Shown in pieces: positions 58,085 through 64,000 of a stretch of 64,000 nt of DNA. The DNA is from Trueperella pecoris. Lineage in GTDB: Bacteria > Actinomycetota > Actinomycetes > Actinomycetales > Actinomycetaceae. The notes under the pieces are model-generated. The model saw only the letters and a list, made by a program, of their open reading frames with translations. It did no database searches and was not told the origin of the DNA. A program made the translations under genes and the position numbers. Each line of letters begins with the position of its first letter. The first letter of the stretch is position 1. The stretch covers positions 1,426,001-1,490,000 of the forward strand of contig NZ_CP053291.1 of NCBI RefSeq assembly GCF_014926385.1, given 5' to 3'.

Positions 58085-58117
58085 GCCCGGCGAGCTACCG
58101 AGCTGCTCCACCCCGCG
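58044..58117 (-). tRNA. Initiator tRNA-Met (CAT)
   Basis: The minus strand folds as CGCGGGG / CCCCGCC acceptor, anticodon loop CTCATAA, TTCAAAT T-loop. The C1:C72 mismatch at the acceptor end and three G:C pairs next to the anticodon loop (GGG/CCC) are initiator-specific features. CCA is not encoded. Confidence 0.93.
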
Positions 58118-58288
58118 TCGGCAATTAACAGCTTATTCACGAATCATTCAAGATTCAAGGCAAGGCGCGGTGCCCTTGCTCACCATTTAAACATCCATCA
58201 AGCGGCTCGCATCATCCAACCGATGAAACTGATCTGGTTATCTCCTGAAACGACTGCCTAGCTGAGCATGCTAAGTATGTTGACACAA

Positions 58289-58332
58289 GTAAGGGTGTTC
58301 TTCCCGGTCAGCACCGGGAAGAACACCCTTAC
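58289..58332 (-). terminator. GH101 gene terminator
   Basis: Perfect 20-bp stem (58289-58308 with 58313-58332, core AAGGGTGTTCTTCCCGGT) and 4-base loop, 14 bases after the stop codon. Confidence 0.85.
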
Positions 58333-58346
58333 ATCAGGATACGGTC

Positions 58347-61300
58347 CTAGGCTCGACGCCGAGCCGCCAATACCGCTCCTGCAAGGAACAGCATTGCGCC
58401 CGCTCCGATCAGGCCGACCGAGTCGAAACCGGTATGCGAGAGTTCCGCCGACTTCTCAGCCACGATGGGAGCCTTGTACCCCTTCTGGTCCGGCAGTGTC
58501 AGCCCCGAAACGAACGGCAGTTCCGGTCCCGGATTCCCGGACGGCTTCGGCGCAGGCTTGTTCGGCTCAGATTGCGGATCTCCAGCCGGCGAGTCGACGA
58601 CTTCGAAGGCCGCCTCTGCCGTGCTAGCGCCAACGATCCGTGCCGTGTGCTTGCCGAGCGCGAAGTCACTCGGAACAGTCCACGTCACCATCATGACGCC
58701 CTTCCCGTCAGCCTTAACTTCGGCAACCGTCACAGGATCAGAATGGACAGTCACCGTGAGTTTCTCTCCAGGCACGAATCCTGAACCGGTAATCGTGAGC
58801 GAAGAGCCTCGCTCGACCTTCAGGCGATCGACGCTTGCCGTGGGCTTGGCTTCCGCAGTCGGCTTGGGGTCCGGCTTCGGATCAACCGTCGGCTTCGGAT
58901 CCGGCTTCGGGTCCGGCTTCGGGTCTACCGTGTCGACAACCGCGAATTCGGTCTCTGCCACGGACTCACCCGCGATTCGCACCACGTGTGCGCCAAGCTC
59001 GAGGTCGTCTGGCACCTTCCACGTGACGGTAATGCCGCCATTCTTGTCGGCTTTACCCTCGAAGACCGTCGCGAGGTCCGAATCGATGGTCACCGTGAGC
59101 TTCTCCTCGGGCGCAAATCCCGATCCGGTGATCGCGAGCGAAGAACCACGCTCAACGCTTTCCTTATCAAGGCTGACTTGGCCATTCGATTCGGGAGCCG
59201 GATCGGTCGAGTCATCCCCAGGCTTGCCAGTCGGCGCATCCCCGGGCTGGCCCGTCGGGTCGTCCCCGGGGACCGGGTCCATCTGCTCGCTACAGGTTCC
59301 GCCCAGGCGGATTTCACCAGCACCGCCGAAGGCTTGGCCATTCTGGGCGTTCAGGCCGGTCAGCTTGACGAACTTGCCCTCTATCGCGGGGAATTCCACG
59401 ACGGTCGGCGCGGTGCCATCGGCGAACTGGCCCTCGGCAACCGGGTTACCCCACACCTTGCCATCCATCGAGACATAGATCTCGTAGCCCTTCATACGGC
59501 CGTTGGCCTGATTCTGCCGCGGGGTGTATTCAAGGCCCGTAAAGGTACAGGTCTTGTCGGTCGCAGCCTTCGGCTTGAGGGTAATGAAGTGCGGATAGGG
59601 AATGTCCGGCGACCACTGGGTGTGCCAGTAAGTGTTGGGGTCTCCATCGATCGCGGCAGCGGCCGGTCCGTTTGGCTTCGGCTCTCCCTGCTTTTGTTCG
59701 GAGCTCTGGCCGACGAGGGTAAGATCCTTGCCCCCAATTGGGTTAACAAGCTCAACCTTCGACGGATCCAGCGTGACCTCCGACGATCCCGTGCCCTGCG
59801 CATCTCCGACCTTCCAGCTGCCTGTGAAGACTAGCTTGCCCGGGTCGGCAGACTTCGCCACGGTGACGTCCCACGTTGCCACGGACGGTGCTCCCTTGAC
59901 GGCCTCAGCCGAACCTGCCTTGGCAAGCTTGGCGTTCCAGCCTTCCGGGAGGGCAAGCTTGTGCTCGACCCCGGTAAGCTTGTCCTTGTAGGTCTCTACC
60001 TTTGTGGTCACGGTGTAGGCGCGGGTATCGGCGTCGCCCGCCTTTCCAGGCGTAACGTCGATCGAGGTCACCGGGATGACACCCAGATCCTCAACGCGGA
60101 AGTTGTCGAGCGTCAGGTCGCCCTGATAGTTTCCGCCAGTCTTCAGAATGCCGATGAAGGTCGTGTCTGCGCCGGCGAAGAACTCGGCCGAGAACTGCTT
60201 CGTGCCCGGACCGGACTGACCATCGGCTCCGCTCCATCCCTTGCCGCGCGCCGAAGGAATCGGCCATTGCTGATCGCCGGCCTGCTTCCAGCTGTTGCCG
60301 GAGGCCACGTCATGACCGACGAGCAATTGGTAGTCGCCGTCGTAGGCTGCCTGGTAGTCGAAGGAAACACGGTACGTGTGCTCGGCCTTCATGGGAACCG
60401 ACGCCGAGGTGGTGCGCAGGATGAGGCCACCGGTCTCTTCGTGCGCAAGCAGGGACCAGTCGCCGTCGAGGACATTGTCAATGTACTTCTGGTTCTTGGC
60501 CGCAGGCTTCTTGGCGGCGACTGCTCCCCACCAGCCGGCTTGAGAGTACGGCTCGTGGCGAAGTGCGAGCTGCGTGCGTGCGTCTCCACGGTTGGCCGGG
60601 CCGGTGACGAAGGGCCAGTAGCCCGTGTCGGTATTCTCGAAGTTGGTGAAAGCGATCGTCTGCGCTGTCGGAGCCTTGTCAGTTTCGCTGAAGGCGACGA
60701 CGCGCAGGTCATCCACCGCGACGCGCGCCTCACCAGCACCCACCTTGACCGAGAAGGTCATAGCCTTCCCGTCCGTGTGGAAACGTACCGGCACGCGCTG
60801 GAAATTCTTATGGAACTTCTCATCGGAAGCCGTCGAGTTCACGGCGCCCGAGTTGTTGATCGTCGTTGCAGGTTTACCTTCTACGACGGCCTGGTACTGA
60901 GCCGGTTTGACGACGCCGTCCTGGCCAGCAACCGATACCGTCACCTCGCGGGTCTTTCCGGGTTCGATTTCCACCCACGCCCATGCAGAGTAATCACCCG
61001 CGGGCAGGGTAATCGACTGGGAGATGGAACCCTCACCCTCACCGAATTCCGCTTGGAAGTTCCGGCGGTCCGAGGTGGCAACGGCGACCTTGCCGCTCGT
61101 CTTGTAGGCATCAAGCGTGCCGGAGAAGAATCCCGGATCCTTGAAGGCCGTGCCGTGGCCCCAATCGGGAGCGACGGTCTGCGGAAGCGCTTTCGTGGGG
61201 TACAGGACGTAGGCGGTGCCCGCCTTGGTCGCGGGGAGGCTGATAGAGCCATCGACAACAGCAATATCTCCGACTTCCACGCGGCCCGTATCGGTGAGCT

Positions 61301-63944
61301 CGTAGAGCTTCAGGATCGGCTGAGTGGCCCACGTGTTCGTGAGCTTCCAGGTTCGGGCCTCGCCTCCGGGGTTGTAGTAGTAGAGGCGTTCCTTGCCGCC
61401 GTCCTTCCATGGCAAGAGGTAATCGCCCTTGTCGTAGACGGTTGCGCCGTCGTAAGTCATGACGCGGTCACGGGCAATGCCGAAGCCGTCAACTGTGCGT
61501 TGTGCCGAGGTAACTTCAGTCCCGTTCTTGAAGGTGATTTTACCTGGTTCGTCATTAACGGCTTCCTTCCAGGTCATGATGTCCGACTGCTGAAGGAACT
61601 TCGCCGGAAGATTCTTGGTCCACACCATCTCGTGGAACTTGTTGTAGTCAACGTGGCCGGTCCAACCCTCGTATTCATAGACGTTCGCGTTGCCCAGCAT
61701 GGGGTTCGGGTTAAAGGTGTCACGGTATGAGTTCTGGACGAAGCGGATGAGGTCCGAGTTTAGCCCCTTGTTCTCAGGCTTCTTGACATAGCTTTCGTCT
61801 GTTGCCCAGTGCGACCACGTCGAGGCCGTCGGGAGCGAGAACGCCCACTCGGAGGCTAGGCGCCAACCACGTTCCTGCATACGCCAGGCGAAGGCTTCGG
61901 CCTGCCATCCGCTCTCGTAGTAGACGTCCCAGTAGAGCCAGTTGAGGTTCGAGCCTTGGGGGAAGTCCTTGCGCAACTGGTCGAGACGCTTGAAGACGTT
62001 GCCGGTTGCGAGGTCTTTCTTGTCGTTCATCTTGTAGGCCTGGTTCATCCATCCCCACGCCAGTTCAGGGTCCATTCTCAGCTCGCACGGAGCAGCCTGT
62101 CCCTTCGGGTTCTTGGCAACATCGGTAAAGCCGTTGATTCCGTCAGAGAAGCACTTTGCTTCGGAGTAGCTTTCCGTGGCGTTCACGTGAATACCAAAGG
62201 TGGCGTTCCAGTCCTTGCCCTCTTCGACGAGGGTCTTGAGGTCCTTCAGCCCACCGGCTCGTTCGTTGTAGTTGTTGCCGTAGTCTCCCTGTGCGGAATC
62301 GTGTCCTTCGGCCTGGTAGCCCTTGAGGAGGACCTGCTGGCCGAGGTTGTCCGTGGCAAGGGCGACCCTCTTCGTGTCGTCGAGTGTGCGCAGGAACGGA
62401 TGGGTCGCCTGGGAGACGATATTGAACGGAATGCGGGTGATCACGCGATTCTTTGTGTCCTCCATGCCAATAAAGTGGCGGAGGATATCGCGAGACGCAA
62501 TGGCGGAGTCCTGCCAGTCAACGACGCCGTCGTTATTCGCATCATCAGTAATCTTGACCTGGATGAAAGGATCGGGCTCGGTGCCGATGCCGCCCTCGGG
62601 AGCGTACTTACTGACCGCCCCGCCACGGTAAACCCACTCGTAGGGAGAGACAGTCGCGATTCGACTGCCACCTCCATCACGTACAGCCAAAACGTAACGG
62701 TCATTACCCGAGGTGTTGGTCTTGGCGGTTCTGTCATCAATGGCGTTAGTCTCGAATCCGGCTGCGAGACCGTGGCCATAGGCCCCACCCATCCATACTG
62801 TGTATTGCCCAGCTGGAGACTTAGCGGCAGAGATTAATATGTCGCCTGAGCGGCCTCGATCTGTATCGATACGTGCACCGATCAAAGAGGATTCGGCATC
62901 ATTGGCCGCGTTCACCGAAACAAGGTCGAGGCCAGGAATCTCGATCCGATTGATCTGACGACGTGGGTCCTCGATGTTGGTGATGCGGTAGTCCAGCACC
63001 TGATCCTTGACGGACATGACGACGTCGAATGAGGTCCCCTCCGAGGTCTTAAACGTCACCGGGTACGTGACCGACGTTTTGTCGCTAGAGATCACGGGAG
63101 CACCAACGGTTGCTGACGTCTCGTGGCCATCAATCTTCATCGTCGTCAACGCTTCACCATACTTACCGGGAAGCTGCTTGTCGCCGAGGCGATAGTCGAC
63201 CACCTGCGGGAAGGCCGGATGCGTGCGAACCGTCAGCTTGCCATCAGTAATTTCAGGCGCACCCTCGGGAACCACAATTTCCACGGACTGGGCTGGTGTG
63301 GCTTCCTCCTCTTTATCGCTAGCCACAGCGGTGAAAGCCTGGAACTCGGCGAGGGATGCCGCCTCCTCCGGGGAGTCGTTGCCGCCCCAAGCGCTCTTGA
63401 CCTCGACGCGCACGCACCGCGCGCTGACCGGATCGAAATCGACCGTCACAGGCTTGTTTGCTCCCTGGGCGGGCTGGGCAGGAATGTCAACTTCCTTCAC
63501 AACTTCGCCGAAAAGATCCGCGATAGCCTGAGGATATGTGTCAGCTTCGTTACACGAGGGATCGTCACTGACGAAAATCGCGAACTTGCCGAAACGGCCC
63601 GAACTATTCGAGGACTGCCGGGGAGTCAGAACGACGCGACCGAGATTTTCCACCTTGCTTCCCAGATCGATGACGAGCTGATGCGGAAGCGGGTCCTTAC
63701 CTTTCGCTGAGGACCACGCTGAGTGCCAATAGGTCTTCGTATCCCCGTCGAGGACAAGCTCGAGTGGCCCGTTGCTCCTCTCCCCTCCCGTCTCAACCGA
63801 ATCCGTATACACCGCAACCATGTTCTTTTGCTCGATCGGTGAATACTCATATTTAGCGGCATAAGCGGGCGTGGACACCCCGCTCATCACGAGCGCGGCG
63901 CCCGCGACGAAGGCCGCGCTTCTTGCCAATGAAGTTTTTTGCAT
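58347..63944 (-). CDS. Cell-wall-anchored GH101 endo-alpha-N-acetylgalactosaminidase
   Basis: 1865 residues. Cleaves core O-glycans (Gal-GalNAc) from mucin-type glycoproteins at the cell surface. Signal peptide (1-30), F5/8-type lectin domain (about 35-205) and GH101 N-terminal sandwich (about 220-460). The catalytic barrel has the putative nucleophile Asp673 (LNWLYWDVYYESGW) and acid/base Glu699 (RLASEWAFSLPT). Further beta domains, a second F5/8-type domain (about 1480-1610), two IPT-like repeats (GSSLAITGSGFAPEEKL and GSSLTITGSGFVPGEKL) separated by a PDPKP linker, then LSHTG (1835-1839), a membrane segment and RRRA follow. AGGA lies upstream of the ATG. It likely serves glycan foraging or host interaction. 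Confidence 0.94.
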   Translation of the reverse strand: MQKTSLARSAAFVAGAALVMSGVSTPAYAAKYEYSPIEQKNMVAVYTDSVETGGERSNGPLELVLDGDTKTYWHSAWSSAKGKDPLPHQLVIDLGSKVENLGRVVLTPRQSSNSSGRFGKFAIFVSDDPSCNEADTYPQAIADLFGEVVKEVDIPAQPAQGANKPVTVDFDPVSARCVRVEVKSAWGGNDSPEEAASLAEFQAFTAVASDKEEEATPAQSVEIVVPEGAPEITDGKLTVRTHPAFPQVVDYRLGDKQLPGKYGEALTTMKIDGHETSATVGAPVISSDKTSVTYPVTFKTSEGTSFDVVMSVKDQVLDYRITNIEDPRRQINRIEIPGLDLVSVNAANDAESSLIGARIDTDRGRSGDILISAAKSPAGQYTVWMGGAYGHGLAAGFETNAIDDRTAKTNTSGNDRYVLAVRDGGGSRIATVSPYEWVYRGGAVSKYAPEGGIGTEPDPFIQVKITDDANNDGVVDWQDSAIASRDILRHFIGMEDTKNRVITRIPFNIVSQATHPFLRTLDDTKRVALATDNLGQQVLLKGYQAEGHDSAQGDYGNNYNERAGGLKDLKTLVEEGKDWNATFGIHVNATESYSEAKCFSDGINGFTDVAKNPKGQAAPCELRMDPELAWGWMNQAYKMNDKKDLATGNVFKRLDQLRKDFPQGSNLNWLYWDVYYESGWQAEAFAWRMQERGWRLASEWAFSLPTASTWSHWATDESYVKKPENKGLNSDLIRFVQNSYRDTFNPNPMLGNANVYEYEGWTGHVDYNKFHEMVWTKNLPAKFLQQSDIMTWKEAVNDEPGKITFKNGTEVTSAQRTVDGFGIARDRVMTYDGATVYDKGDYLLPWKDGGKERLYYYNPGGEARTWKLTNTWATQPILKLYELTDTGRVEVGDIAVVDGSISLPATKAGTAYVLYPTKALPQTVAPDWGHGTAFKDPGFFSGTLDAYKTSGKVAVATSDRRNFQAEFGEGEGSISQSITLPAGDYSAWAWVEIEPGKTREVTVSVAGQDGVVKPAQYQAVVEGKPATTINNSGAVNSTASDEKFHKNFQRVPVRFHTDGKAMTFSVKVGAGEARVAVDDLRVVAFSETDKAPTAQTIAFTNFENTDTGYWPFVTGPANRGDARTQLALRHEPYSQAGWWGAVAAKKPAAKNQKYIDNVLDGDWSLLAHEETGGLILRTTSASVPMKAEHTYRVSFDYQAAYDGDYQLLVGHDVASGNSWKQAGDQQWPIPSARGKGWSGADGQSGPGTKQFSAEFFAGADTTFIGILKTGGNYQGDLTLDNFRVEDLGVIPVTSIDVTPGKAGDADTRAYTVTTKVETYKDKLTGVEHKLALPEGWNAKLAKAGSAEAVKGAPSVATWDVTVAKSADPGKLVFTGSWKVGDAQGTGSSEVTLDPSKVELVNPIGGKDLTLVGQSSEQKQGEPKPNGPAAAAIDGDPNTYWHTQWSPDIPYPHFITLKPKAATDKTCTFTGLEYTPRQNQANGRMKGYEIYVSMDGKVWGNPVAEGQFADGTAPTVVEFPAIEGKFVKLTGLNAQNGQAFGGAGEIRLGGTCSEQMDPVPGDDPTGQPGDAPTGKPGDDSTDPAPESNGQVSLDKESVERGSSLAITGSGFAPEEKLTVTIDSDLATVFEGKADKNGGITVTWKVPDDLELGAHVVRIAGESVAETEFAVVDTVDPKPDPKPDPKPTVDPKPDPKPTAEAKPTASVDRLKVERGSSLTITGSGFVPGEKLTVTVHSDPVTVAEVKADGKGVMMVTWTVPSDFALGKHTARIVGASTAEAAFEVVDSPAGDPQSEPNKPAPKPSGNPGPELPFVSGLTLPDQKGYKAPIVAEKSAELSHTGFDSVGLIGAGAMLFLAGAVLAARRRA

Positions 63945-64000
63945 GTTTAGTCCTGTCGCTGGATTTCTTGGTGATGAAGCCCAGATGCACGTCGCTGTGC

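Noticed and set aside
59961-61730. 589-codon plus-strand frame opposite the GH101 gene, and similar long frames opposite ilvD, malic enzyme, gatB and ligA
   Set aside because: Antisense shadows caused by the strong third-position GC bias of real genes; no recognisable domains or ribosome sites.

Overview
The window looks like a chromosomal segment of a Gram-positive actinobacterium, most likely from the Actinomycetaceae (Trueperella/Arcanobacterium/Actinomyces side). Supporting evidence: a WhiB1-type Fe-S regulator, a DUF2505-type protein, a PdtaS-type histidine kinase, gatCAB, an NAD-dependent DNA ligase with a large internal insert, CE1758/CE1759-type flavin enzymes, rRNA spacers without tRNA genes, and two surface proteins with LAYTG/LSHTG sorting signals. 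The genus is an inference from gene content, not from a database match.

Layout. 1-4.4 kb: a truncated AAE-family transporter, ilvD, a methyltransferase and a small CGCGTC-motif protein, all on the minus strand. 4.4-16.9 kb: two almost identical 5.6-kb rRNA operons (16S-23S-5S, minus strand) in direct orientation, each with two recognisable promoters. They are separated by a 1.35-kb spacer that holds a decayed threonine synthase on the plus strand. 17-21.9 kb: malic enzyme and gatCAB. 21.9-23.2 kb: a phospholipase D-like (cardiolipin synthase type) protein, followed by a cluster of palindromes. 23.6-26.1 kb: a secreted subtilase followed by a lipoprotein that resembles the subtilase propeptide, with a 27-bp palindrome upstream of the pair. 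26.5-29.9 kb: ligA and a divergent SRAP gene. 29.9-35 kb: histidine kinase, response regulator, a degenerate ABC ATPase and an FtsX/MacB-like permease, then whiB1. 35.3-41.9 kb: an aldo/keto reductase, a PdtaS-type kinase, a DUF2505 protein, thyA-folA, and an FMN reductase/flavin monooxygenase pair. 42.4-46 kb: sdhCAB. 46-49.1 kb: a CaCA-family cation antiporter and a GntR(YtrA)-ABC operon with a palindromic operator.

49.2-64 kb is the accessory end of the window: an orphan multi-pass membrane protein, an IS110-family element with a candidate bridge RNA upstream of its transposase, a 1081-residue alanine-rich coiled-coil surface protein, an IS3-family element, a small Xre regulator running into the 3' end of an initiator tRNA gene, and a 1865-residue cell-wall-anchored GH101 endo-alpha-N-acetylgalactosaminidase.

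As a system, the most interesting parts are the protease plus propeptide-like lipoprotein pair, the host-surface module (protease, coiled-coil rod, mucin O-glycanase, with a beta-domain shared between protease and glycanase), and the tandem rrn duplication around a dead gene. No CRISPR array, complete prophage or biosynthetic cluster was seen.
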